A program made the position numbers and the translations under genes. The notes under the pieces were generated by a model. The model was not told the origin of the DNA. It made no database searches and worked only from the letters and a program-made list of their open reading frames with translations. A DNA stretch of 6,768 bases from an uncultured Mucilaginibacter sp. Lineage in GTDB: Bacteria > Bacteroidota > Bacteroidia > Sphingobacteriales > Sphingobacteriaceae. How positions within the stretch are numbered: the first letter of the stretch is position 1; each line of letters begins with the position of its first letter. The stretch spans positions 1 to 6,768 of the forward strand of contig CAISKH010000173.1 of NCBI GenBank assembly GCA_903885865.1, read 5' to 3'. Shown piece by piece: positions 1 through 6,100 of this stretch.

Positions 1-112
<112 letters not shown>

Positions 113-137
113 AAATGTTTCGTTTGATTTCCCGACC

Positions 138-153
138 CTATTATTAATAATAG
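138..153. repeat. Perfect 16-bp palindrome near 16S 5' end
   Basis: CTATTATTAATAATAG is identical to its reverse complement. In RNA it could fold as a 6-bp stem with a TTAA loop. It starts about 25 nt upstream of the mature 16S end. A role in pre-rRNA processing is possible but unproven, and A/T-rich palindromes also arise by chance. Confidence 0.6.
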
Positions 154-171
154 AATCTGATTAATCATTGT

Positions 172-192
172 TATTGTATTCTTTATACAATA
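172..192 (-). repeat. 8-bp stem hairpin in rRNA leader
   Basis: TATTGTAT (172-179) and ATACAATA (185-192) are perfect inverted repeats separated by five bases. The hairpin would sit in the pre-16S leader about 60-80 nt before the mature end. Function is not known; it is listed because pairing is perfect and the loop is short. Confidence 0.55.
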
Positions 193-238
193 TCTCCGCT
201 TAACTTCCGATTCTTCCTTCGTAAGCTGCTCTTCTTTT

Positions 239-311
239 AGTTTGCAGTTCTCAGTTTCTAGTTTGCAGTTATTACTAACTGCTTACTGCCAACTCCCTAC
301 TGCAAACTTCC
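239..311. repeat. Inverted array of seven-base repeats forming a 33-position hairpin
   Basis: Positions 239-273 read as five consecutive seven-base units starting AGTT (AGTTTGC, AGTTCTC, AGTTTCT, AGTTTGC, AGTTATT). After ACT, positions 277-311 read as five units of the opposite orientation (AACTGCT, TACTGCC, AACTCCC, TACTGCA, AACTTCC). The two halves pair in one register: 239-271 against 276-308 gives 24 Watson-Crick pairs out of 33, with perfect runs of 10 and 7 bp and a 4-nt loop. I recall similar ACTGCCA-type tracts between genes in other Bacteroidota genomes, so it may be a dispersed repeat. Here it lies inside the transcribed rRNA leader. Confidence 0.8.
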
Positions 312-485
312 TTAAAAGCCCGCTCACTGCATGATTTTCTATTCCTTATAAGAACTTCTATCGTTCGCTTCACAACGAACTTTGTATTTGGTTATCACCT
401 TTAACAGTGATCACTTTTTCAATTTTTGTATGCCCGAAATCGCTTCAGGCAACCGCTCTATTTAGCGCCCTTTCTTTTGGGACTG

Positions 486-515
486 CAAAGGTACGAACCT
501 TTTCTGCTTCTGCAA
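486..515 (-). promoter_or_regulatory. Proximal rRNA promoter (Bacteroidota type)
   Basis: On the minus strand, TTG (513-515) is followed by 19 bp and TACCTTTG (486-493), matching the Bacteroidota sigma-ABfr consensus TTG...TAnnTTTG. It is followed by CAG. Upstream on the minus strand (roughly 516-545) the DNA is very A/T-rich, which could act as an UP-like element. Transcription would begin near 480 and give a leader of about 370 nt before 16S. Confidence 0.85.
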
Positions 516-580
516 GATATATTATTAAATAATTTTTTCTTGCGTTTTCAAAGCTATTTCCGCTATGTTTTTGCGGGCTG

Positions 581-611
581 CAAAGGTACACCGTATTTTG
601 GCTAATTCAAA
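581..611 (-). promoter_or_regulatory. Distal rRNA promoter (Bacteroidota type)
   Basis: On the minus strand, TTTG (608-611) is separated by exactly 19 bp from TACCTTTG (581-588), again followed by CAG. The -7 box and the three bases after it are identical to those of the proximal promoter, 95 bp downstream. Tandem promoters are common for rRNA operons. It points away from bamD. Confidence 0.82.
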
Positions 612-777
612 TGCTTTTTGCTATTAAACCGTAACCCTTTGCAAATCAGGCGTAAAATTTAAAAAGCAGTCTCCTCACTATACCAGCTGCAGGTGCCATT
701 CGTTAAAAGATGTTAAAACGGAACCATATATATACATAGAATAAAAACACACTATATATTAGCCGGTAAATAAATAA

Positions 778-808
778 TTGACTGTTTTATAATATTCCCT
801 TATCTTTG
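778..808 (+). promoter_or_regulatory. bamD-rpoZ promoter
   Basis: TTG (778-780), a 20-bp spacer and TATCTTTG (801-808) match the Bacteroidota promoter consensus. The -7 box ends only four bases before the bamD ATG at 813. The expected transcription start therefore falls at or next to the start codon, implying an mRNA with essentially no 5' leader. Confidence 0.75.
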
Positions 809-812
809 CAAA

Positions 813-1736
813 ATGTTTAAAAAACACCAAGCGTTATTTGCCGGCATCTTACTTGTATTGATCTTTGCAGTTGCAGGTTGCAAAACCAAGTATGAAAAAC
901 TAAAAGCAAGTAATGATAACGCCAAAAAATTCCAGGAAGGTAAAAAGTTGTATGATAAAAAAGAGTACAGCAAAGCATTAGGGTTATTTGAAACCCTGCT
1001 AACCCGTTATCGCGGCCAGGACGGGGCTGTGGACCTGTTTTACTATAATGCATACACTAACTACAGGTTAAAAGATTACACTGCAGCTGCTTATCATTTT
1101 AAAGATTTTGCTACTTCGTATCCTTCTGATCCGCGTGCTGAGGAATGCAGGTTTTTAACTGCCTATTGTTATTACCTGGATGCGCCAGTATATTCGTTAG
1201 ACCAGGAGAATACTTTAAAGTGTATCGAATCATTGCAATTGTTCATTAACCTTTATCCTAAAAGCGATAAGGTTGCTGAAGCAAGTAAGTTAATACAAAA
1301 TCTGCGCGACAGGCTGGAACTAAAGGCTTATGCCAATGCAAAAATGTATTTAACCATAGGTGAGAACCAGTCAGCAGTTATAGCATTTGGTAATATGCTG
1401 CGCGATTACCCGGATACCAAATATGCTGAAGAATTGGAGTTTTTAACTATAAAAGCACAATATGCCTACGCGCACGAAAGCCGTGAATACAAACAGGAAG
1501 AGCGCTACAACCAAACCATAACCGATGCCGACCAGTTCGTTGATAAATACCCCAAGAGCGCTTACGTGAGCCAGGCCCAGGCAGTAAAAAAAGATAGCCA
1601 AAGCGCTATCATATCGGTGAAAAGAGTAATAGCTGAAGCAATGAATAATGACAGGCTTGCCCGAAGACTGGCAAAAAAAGATTCTGTATCTATACCGCTT
1701 TCAGAGAAACCGGACCTTAGTAAAAAAACGCCATAA
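813..1736 (+). CDS. bamD: Outer membrane protein assembly factor BamD (lipoprotein)
   Basis: BamD is an outer-membrane lipoprotein of the BAM complex, which inserts beta-barrel proteins, and faces the periplasm. The 307-residue protein starts with a lipoprotein signal peptide: basic Lys3-Lys4, a hydrophobic core, and lipobox V-A-G-C with Cys23 as the predicted lipidated residue. The rest is a TPR-like helical array with BamD-style repeats, such as KLYDKKEYSKALGLFE (about 45-60) and the recurring YPKSDKVAEA / YPDTKYAEEL / YPKSAYVSQA segments (about 148-260). A charged C-terminal tail follows. It is longer than the E. coli protein (about 245 residues), as I recall for Bacteroidota. The ATG at 813 is fixed by the signal peptide; no later Met would keep it. 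There is no room for a normal ribosome binding site if the promoter at 778-808 is used. rpoZ follows after 10 bp. Some generic TPR lipoproteins look similar, but the rpoZ-coaBC-porD context supports BamD. Confidence 0.9.
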   Translation: MFKKHQALFAGILLVLIFAVAGCKTKYEKLKASNDNAKKFQEGKKLYDKKEYSKALGLFETLLTRYRGQDGAVDLFYYNAYTNYRLKDYTAAAYHFKDFATSYPSDPRAEECRFLTAYCYYLDAPVYSLDQENTLKCIESLQLFINLYPKSDKVAEASKLIQNLRDRLELKAYANAKMYLTIGENQSAVIAFGNMLRDYPDTKYAEELEFLTIKAQYAYAHESREYKQEERYNQTITDADQFVDKYPKSAYVSQAQAVKKDSQSAIISVKRVIAEAMNNDRLARRLAKKDSVSIPLSEKPDLSKKTP

Positions 1737-1746
1737 TTAAAGAGAT

Positions 1747-2088
1747 ATGAGTAATAACGTAAATAATACAACCAACAAACCTGCTATAGCCAGCAGTACA
1801 GTAACCCGCGATCTGCGCGATCTGGATGTAGAAACAGGCAATATTTATGAGTCGCTGGTGATTATGTCAAAAAGAGCGAACCAGATATCAAATAATATAA
1901 AGGAAGAATTGCATCAAAAACTTTCGGAGTTTGCTTCGTCAAACGATAACCTGGAAGAGATATTTGAAAACCGCGAGCAAATTGAAATATCTAAATATTA
2001 CGAAAAATTGCCTAAACCTTCATTGGTTGCAGTTCAGGAATTTTTAGATGGCAAAATTTACTATCGTAATCCTACAAAAGAAGCATAA
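1747..2088 (+). CDS. rpoZ: DNA-directed RNA polymerase subunit omega (RpoZ/Rpb6 family)
   Basis: The omega subunit helps assemble and stabilise RNA polymerase by clamping the beta' C-terminus. The 113-residue protein has a polar, Asn/Thr-rich N-terminus (1-18). The conserved Rpb6/omega core follows, around residues 31-52 (NIYESLVIMSKRANQISNN), matching in pattern the E. coli NRFDLVLVAARRARQM segment. An acidic helical middle (about 53-80) and a C-terminal PSLVAVQEFLDGKIYYRNP block typical of Bacteroidota omega complete it. This form is longer than E. coli omega (91 residues). The start at 1747 is preceded by AAAGAG at moderate spacing and lies 10 bp after the bamD stop, so the two are co-transcribed. 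A strong intrinsic terminator follows 44 bp after the stop. Confidence 0.9.
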   Translation: MSNNVNNTTNKPAIASSTVTRDLRDLDVETGNIYESLVIMSKRANQISNNIKEELHQKLSEFASSNDNLEEIFENREQIEISKYYEKLPKPSLVAVQEFLDGKIYYRNPTKEA

Positions 2089-2131
2089 AAGCCCCCCAGC
2101 CCCCTAAAGGGGGTGCAATTAATAATATTTG

Positions 2132-2154
2132 AACTCCCTGATGGGAGTTTTTTT
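2132..2154 (+). terminator. Rho-independent terminator of bamD-rpoZ
   Basis: AACTCCC (2132-2138) and GGGAGTT (2143-2149) form a perfect 7-bp stem with a TGAT loop, followed directly by more T residues to 2154. It sits 44 bp after the rpoZ stop and should separate rpoZ from coaBC. In the other direction there is a weaker A-to-T tract, so plus-strand use is more likely. Confidence 0.88.
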
Positions 2155-2206
2155 ATCTGCGATTTTTTATAATTTTATCTAATTAATATTCCCCCTTTAG
2201 GGGGTA

Positions 2207-2211
2207 GGGGG
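2207..2211 (+). promoter_or_regulatory. Purine run before coaBC start, supplied by the repeat
   Basis: The last G run of the right-hand repeat copy (GGGGG, 2207-2211) lies three bases before the coaBC ATG at 2215. It is the only purine-rich candidate for ribosome contact. The spacing is shorter than usual and Bacteroidota often do not rely on Shine-Dalgarno pairing, so its use is uncertain. If the two repeat copies pair in an mRNA, this segment would be hidden. Confidence 0.35.
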
Positions 2212-2214
2212 CAT

Positions 2215-3417
2215 ATGCTTAAAGATAAAAAGGTTATTCTGGGTGTATGCGGCAGCATAGCCGCTTATAAATCGGCATTGCTGGTTAGGCTGCTTGTTAA
2301 AGCAGGCGCCCATGTGCAAGTGGTTATGACCCCCGATGCTATTAACTTCATTACGCCTTTAACGCTTTCCACTCTTTCAAAAAACCCGGTACTGTCTGAT
2401 TATTTCAAGCCCGAAAGCGGCGAGTGGAACAATCATGTAGCGTTAGGTTTATGGGCCGACTTGTTTATTATTGCCCCGGCCAGCGCCAATACTTTAGCCA
2501 AAATGGCGGGAGGGTTAACCGATAATTTATTGACGGCTGTATACCTATCGGCCAAATGCCCGGTGTATTTTGCCCCTGCCATGGACCTGGATATGTGGAA
2601 GCACCCATCAACTACCGAAAATATTACCAAACTACAATCATTCGGAAATGTGATGATTGCGCCGGGTTATGGCGAACTGGCCAGCGGGCTGCAAGGTGAG
2701 GGGCGCATGGCGGAGCCCGACGAGATCATGGCTCTTTTAACTGCCGATATTAAAAAAAAGCTCCCTTTAGCTAATCAAAAAGCAATGGTAACAGCAGGCC
2801 CTACTTATGAGGCTATTGACCCGGTACGTTTCATAGGCAACCACTCTTCAGGTAAAATGGGGTTTGCTATAGCGGATGAACTGGCGCAGTTGGGCGCTGA
2901 TGTTACCTTGATTTCGGGCCCTTCAGCACAGGTGAGCAAACAGCGTTCGGTTAAACGCATTGATGTAACAACCGCGGCCGAAATGCTGCAAGCCTGCCAG
3001 CAAAACTTTACGACTGCCAATATTTGTGTAATGAGCGCCGCGGTTTCTGATTACGCCCCGGTTACTATGGCTCCAAAAAAAATAAAAAAGAAAGGCGACA
3101 CGCTTACCATCGAAACCAAAAAAACCATTGATATTTTAAAATTTTTGGGCGATAATAAACGCGGCGACCAGCTATTGGTAGGTTTCGCGCTGGAAACAGA
3201 CAATGAAGAGCAAAACGCAGTTGATAAGCTGAAAAAGAAAAATCTTGATTTTATTGTATTAAATTCGTTGGTTGATGAGGGCGCAGGATTTAGGGTTGAT
3301 ACCAACAAGATCACAATTATTGACCGCGATCTGAAAAAAACAACCTTCGGCCTGAAAAGCAAGGAGGATGTAGCACATGATATTTGTGAAAAAATAGTAA
3401 CCTTACTAAAAAAATGA
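2215..3417 (+). CDS. coaBC: Bifunctional phosphopantothenoylcysteine decarboxylase / phosphopantothenate-cysteine ligase (CoaBC)
   Basis: This cytosolic protein carries out two consecutive steps of coenzyme A synthesis: CTP-dependent joining of 4'-phosphopantothenate to cysteine (CoaB), then FMN-dependent decarboxylation to 4'-phosphopantetheine (CoaC). At 400 residues it has normal full length. The CoaC domain (about 1-185) shows the FMN-site motif GSIAAYKS (13-20), catalytic His74 in WNNH, the PASANT motif (88-93), PAMDLDMW (121-128) and the clamp ASGLQGEGRM (156-165). The CoaB domain (about 188-400) shows TAGPTYEAIDPVRFIGNHSSGK (193-214, with Asn209), SAAVSDY (274-280) and KIKK (289-292, with Lys289). 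Two positions differ from the E. coli enzyme: Asp124 replaces the Asn of PxMNxxMW, and Ser157 stands where the clamp Cys158 is expected. The start is fixed by the N-terminal beta strand. The stop overlaps the porD start (ATGA). No clear promoter was found between the terminator and 2215. Confidence 0.95.
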   Translation: MLKDKKVILGVCGSIAAYKSALLVRLLVKAGAHVQVVMTPDAINFITPLTLSTLSKNPVLSDYFKPESGEWNNHVALGLWADLFIIAPASANTLAKMAGGLTDNLLTAVYLSAKCPVYFAPAMDLDMWKHPSTTENITKLQSFGNVMIAPGYGELASGLQGEGRMAEPDEIMALLTADIKKKLPLANQKAMVTAGPTYEAIDPVRFIGNHSSGKMGFAIADELAQLGADVTLISGPSAQVSKQRSVKRIDVTTAAEMLQACQQNFTTANICVMSAAVSDYAPVTMAPKKIKKKGDTLTIETKKTIDILKFLGDNKRGDQLLVGFALETDNEEQNAVDKLKKKNLDFIVLNSLVDEGAGFRVDTNKITIIDRDLKKTTFGLKSKEDVAHDICEKIVTLLKK

Positions 3418-4310
3418 GGGCAACCGGTCTGTATATCGCCTTACTATGCTTAAGCTTTGCCGCTTCGGCGCAGGATTTGAACGCGCGCATTACCGTACTT
3501 TCCCCTAAAATACAAACTACCAATAAGCGCGTATTCCAGTCGCTGGAAACAGCTATGAAAGATTTTTTGAATGGCCATAAATGGCTCAACGACGTAGTAA
3601 CCCCCCAGGAACGAATTGACTGCAATTTTGTGTTGAACATTACCTCATGGGATGGCGGCAGTAATTTTAGCGGCGAATTGCAGGTACAATCGTCGCGGCC
3701 GGTGTTTAACTCCAACTATAATACTACCCTGCTAAGTGTTAACGACAAGGACTTTGATTTTGTGTATACCGAAGGGCAAAGTATTGACTATTCTGATCAA
3801 AGTTTTCAATCGAACCTGAGTTCGGTAATGGCGTTTTACGCTTATATAATAGCAGGGATGGATTATGACAGCTTTTCGCTGAACGGCGGCTCGGCCTATT
3901 ATGCATTGGCGCAAAACGTGGTTATCAACGCGCAAACCTCCAGCTACAAAGGCTGGAAAGCCTTTGATGATAACAGCAACCGCTACTGGCTGGCTGAAAA
4001 TATAAACAACAAGGTATACGCCCTCCTGCGCAACTTTTTATATGACTATCACCGTAACGGTTTGGATGTGATGGCCGACAATGCCGGCAAGGGCCGTAAG
4101 CACATATTAGCCCTGTTGCCCATGCTGGCACAGCTTGACCGGCAGCGGACGGGCGCTATGTTCCCGCTGGTATTTTTTACGGCTAAGAGCGATGAGTTGG
4201 TATCATTATACGCCCATACTGACGCGACCGACCGTATAGCTGCTATGAACATTTTGTCGCAAGCCGACCCGGCTAATGGTATTAAATACCAGGAGTTGCA
4301 GAAGAATTAA
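3414..4310 (+). CDS. porD: DUF4835 family protein, PorD-like (type IX secretion associated)
   Basis: This 298-residue exported protein matches my memory of the DUF4835/PorD family of Bacteroidota. The family is linked to the type IX secretion system, but its molecular role is not well defined. A Sec signal peptide is clear: a short basic start, a hydrophobic core, and predicted cleavage after ASA19, giving a mature Gln20-Asp-Leu N-terminus. Family-like segments include LNARITVLSPKIQTTNKRVF (22-41), a beta-rich middle with FSGELQVQSSRPVFNSNY, the DFDF...TEGQSIDY stretch, MAFYAYIIAGMDYDSFS and the SSYKGWKAFDD block. The C-terminal half is helical. The ATG lies in the coaBC stop (ATGA, 4-bp overlap), no Shine-Dalgarno sequence is visible, and translational coupling is likely. 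Expected location is the periplasm. The family call is firm; the PorD symbol is less so. In several Bacteroidota I recall recN next, whereas here ettA converges. Confidence 0.78.
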   Translation: MRATGLYIALLCLSFAASAQDLNARITVLSPKIQTTNKRVFQSLETAMKDFLNGHKWLNDVVTPQERIDCNFVLNITSWDGGSNFSGELQVQSSRPVFNSNYNTTLLSVNDKDFDFVYTEGQSIDYSDQSFQSNLSSVMAFYAYIIAGMDYDSFSLNGGSAYYALAQNVVINAQTSSYKGWKAFDDNSNRYWLAENINNKVYALLRNFLYDYHRNGLDVMADNAGKGRKHILALLPMLAQLDRQRTGAMFPLVFFTAKSDELVSLYAHTDATDRIAAMNILSQADPANGIKYQELQKN

Positions 4311-4349
4311 CCCGCTTCTAACCTTATAGCTGTCGGGTAAGAAAGGGGG

Positions 4350-6029
4350 TTAAGTCAGCTTCCTATACTTTATCCTCTTAGGCCCAACATCACCTAAACG
4401 CTTCTTGCGGTTCTCTTCATAATCCGAGTAATTGCCTTCGAAGAAATACACCTGCGAGTTGCCCTCAAACGCTAATATATGCGTGCAAATACGGTCTAAA
4501 AACCAGCGGTCGTGGCTGATGATAACGGCGCAGCCGCCAAAATTTTCCAGCGCTTCTTCCAGCGCGCGCAGCGTATTTACGTCAATATCATTGGTAGGCT
4601 CGTCGAGCAACAATACGTTGCTTCCTTTTTTCAGTGTGATAGATAAATGCACCCGGTTACGCTCGCCGCCGGATAGCACCCCCACTTTTTTCTGCTGATC
4701 GGCCCCGTTAAAATTAAAGCGTGATACATATGCCCGGGAGTTGATGGGGCGGTTACCTACCAGTATGGTTTCCTGCCCGTCGGTAATGTTTTCCCATACG
4801 GATTTATTGGGGTCTAAGTCATCATGCAGTTGGTCAACATAACCTAAGTGAACCGTTTCGCCTACGCGGAAGGTGCCTGCATCAGCTTTTTCCTGCCCGG
4901 TAATGAGGCGGAACAGCGTGGTTTTACCCGCGCCGTTTGGCCCTATGATGCCTACAATGCCCGCGGGAGGCAATGAAAAATCCAGGTTATCAAACAGCAA
5001 TTTATCGCCGTAACTTTTGCTAACCCCGTTTGCTTCAATTACCACATTACCCAAACGCGGGCCCGGCGGAATGAACAGTTCCAGTTTTTCTTCCTTCTCT
5101 TTAGTTTCTTCAGATGCCAGTTTATCATAGTTGGATAAACGCGCCTTCGATTTGGTATGCCGCCCCTTTGGCCCCATGCGCACCCATTCCAGCTCGCGCT
5201 CCAGGGCCTTCTGGCGTTTGCTTTCGGTTTTATCTTCCTGTGCCAAACGTTTGGCCTTTTGATCAAGCCATGAGGAGTAATTTCCTTTCCAGGGAATGCC
5301 CTCGCCGCGGTCAAGCTCCAGTATCCAACCGGCCACGTTATCTAAAAAGTAACGGTCGTGGGTTACGGCAATTACGGTGCCTTTGTATTGTTTAAGGTGC
5401 TGCTCCAGCCAGTCGATCGATTCTGCGTCGAGGTGATTGGTGGGCTCATCCAGTAATAATACATCAGGTTCTTTTAATAATAATCTGCATAAAGCCACCC
5501 TGCGCCTTTCGCCACCCGACAGCACCGAAATTTTCGTATCCGGCTCAGGGCAGCGCAGGGCATCCATAGCGCGCTCCAGTTTAACGTCCAGTTCCCACGC
5601 GTTAACGGCATCAATTTTATCCTGTAGCTCGCCCTGGCGCGCCATCAGCTTGTCCATTTTATCAGCGTCGCCGTAGTACTCTTCCAGGCCGAATTTCTCG
5701 TTGATCTCTTCGTATTCTTTTAACAGCGCTGTAGTTTCGCTTACGCCCTCCTCCACAATTTCACGTACGGTTTTGTTAGGATCCAGTTCAGGTTCCTGGC
5801 TCAAATAACCCACCGTATAGCCCGGCGAAAATACAACCTCGCCTATATTGCTCTTGTCGATCCCCGCGATAATTTTTAACAGCGACGATTTCCCCGATCC
5901 ATTCAACCCTATAACGCCAATTTTAGCCCCATAAAAAAAGCTTAGGTAAATATTTTTTAATACTGTTTTTTGCGGGGGATATACTTTACTTACCCCGGCC
6001 ATTGAAAAAATTATCTTTTCGTCTGCCAT
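4350..6029 (-). CDS. ettA: Energy-dependent translational throttle protein EttA (ABC-F ATPase)
   Basis: EttA is a soluble ABC-F protein that binds the ribosomal E site and, in E. coli, gates the first elongation steps according to the ATP/ADP ratio. The 559-residue protein (E. coli 555) has two ABC domains and no membrane segments. Domain 1: Walker A GLNGSGKS (41-48), Gln78 of the Q-loop, signature LSGGE (170-174), Walker B LLLDEP with Glu195, and His224. Domain 2: Walker A GPNGAGKT (363-370), Gln400, LSGGE (452-456), Glu477 and His506. The arm insertion (about 95-140) and the charged linker (about 250-325, including WVRMGPKGRHTKSKAR) that contacts P-site tRNA are both present, which separates EttA from Uup and from resistance ABC-F proteins. 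All catalytic residues are intact. It converges with porD, leaving 39 bp between the stops. It has its own promoter at 6101-6131 and a leader of about 65 nt with a palindrome. Confidence 0.96.
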   Translation of the reverse strand: MADEKIIFSMAGVSKVYPPQKTVLKNIYLSFFYGAKIGVIGLNGSGKSSLLKIIAGIDKSNIGEVVFSPGYTVGYLSQEPELDPNKTVREIVEEGVSETTALLKEYEEINEKFGLEEYYGDADKMDKLMARQGELQDKIDAVNAWELDVKLERAMDALRCPEPDTKISVLSGGERRRVALCRLLLKEPDVLLLDEPTNHLDAESIDWLEQHLKQYKGTVIAVTHDRYFLDNVAGWILELDRGEGIPWKGNYSSWLDQKAKRLAQEDKTESKRQKALERELEWVRMGPKGRHTKSKARLSNYDKLASEETKEKEEKLELFIPPGPRLGNVVIEANGVSKSYGDKLLFDNLDFSLPPAGIVGIIGPNGAGKTTLFRLITGQEKADAGTFRVGETVHLGYVDQLHDDLDPNKSVWENITDGQETILVGNRPINSRAYVSRFNFNGADQQKKVGVLSGGERNRVHLSITLKKGSNVLLLDEPTNDIDVNTLRALEEALENFGGCAVIISHDRWFLDRICTHILAFEGNSQVYFFEGNYSDYEENRKKRLGDVGPKRIKYRKLT

Positions 6030-6035
6030 GTGTTA

Positions 6036-6084
6036 ATGAGTGTATGAGTGTCCCGATAGCTATCGGGAGAGCGAATTAGTGAAT
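6036..6084. repeat. Perfect 18-bp palindrome flanked by eight-base repeats in the ettA leader
   Basis: TCCCGATAGCTATCGGGA (6051-6068) equals its own reverse complement and would form a 7-bp stem with an AGCT loop in the ettA mRNA, ending 21 bases before the ATG. On the plus strand it is flanked on one side by ATGAGTGT twice (6036-6051, sharing one base with the palindrome) and on the other by GAGCGAAT and TAGTGAAT (6069-6084), which are looser eight-base units. Similar short repeat tracts occur between genes in Bacteroidota as I recall. Function is unknown. No T tract follows on either strand, so it is not a typical terminator. Confidence 0.8.
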
Positions 6085-6100
6085 GTTTTGAATTGGTAGG

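Larger units (their letters stand above)
113..480 (-). other. Transcribed leader of the rRNA operon, no protein gene
   Basis: This stretch lies between the proximal rRNA promoter and the mature 16S 5' end and should be transcribed leftward as pre-rRNA leader. I see no coding region in it. It is rich in inverted repeats: a perfect palindrome at 138-153, an 8-bp stem at 172-192, the seven-base-unit hairpin at 239-308, GTTCG/CGAAC at 363-367/376-380, the palindrome AGTGATCACT at 406-415, and a TGCC/GGCA hairpin at 431-451. Such leaders are normally removed by RNase processing after pairing with the spacer downstream of 16S, but that spacer is outside the window. The assignment as leader follows from promoter position and is otherwise inference. 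Confidence 0.8.
2091..2212. repeat. Inverted pair of C/G-rich intergenic repeats around the rpoZ terminator
   Basis: The left copy (2091-2113) and the right copy (2191-2212, opposite orientation) share the 14-bp core CCCCCTAAAGGGGG plus a second C/G run and an outer G or C. Over about 22 bp they differ only in the two-base spacer between the C runs and by one extra C. Each core is a hairpin by itself (5-bp stem, 4-base loop), or the two copies can pair with each other across 77 nt that contain the terminator. I recall CCCCCTAAAGGGGG-type sequences as frequent between genes in Bacteroidota, which suggests a dispersed family; this was not searched. The right copy runs to two bases before the coaBC ATG. 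Confidence 0.85.

Noticed and set aside
2124..2177. Promoter for coaBC (AATATTTG near 2124-2131 or TAATTTTA at 2170-2177)
   Set aside because: Each misses one position of TAnnTTTG, and I see no TTG at the right distance upstream of TAATTTTA. The first also overlaps the terminator stem region.
3317..3715. 132-codon minus-strand open frame across the coaBC/porD junction
   Set aside because: It is antisense to two well-supported genes, has no promoter or ribosome site that I can see, and its composition looks non-coding.
4307..4353. Inverted repeat TTAACCC / GGGTTAA spanning the porD and ettA stop codons as a shared bidirectional terminator
   Set aside because: The arms are only 7 bp with a loop of more than 30 bases, and no T tract follows on either strand. 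The inner CCCG/CGGG pairing is shorter still. Not enough for a terminator call.
5039..5676. Open frames of 79-93 codons on either strand inside ettA
   Set aside because: They lie wholly within a gene with intact ABC-F motifs throughout, show no recognisable domain, and are rich in Arg/Pro/Ser as expected of shadow frames.
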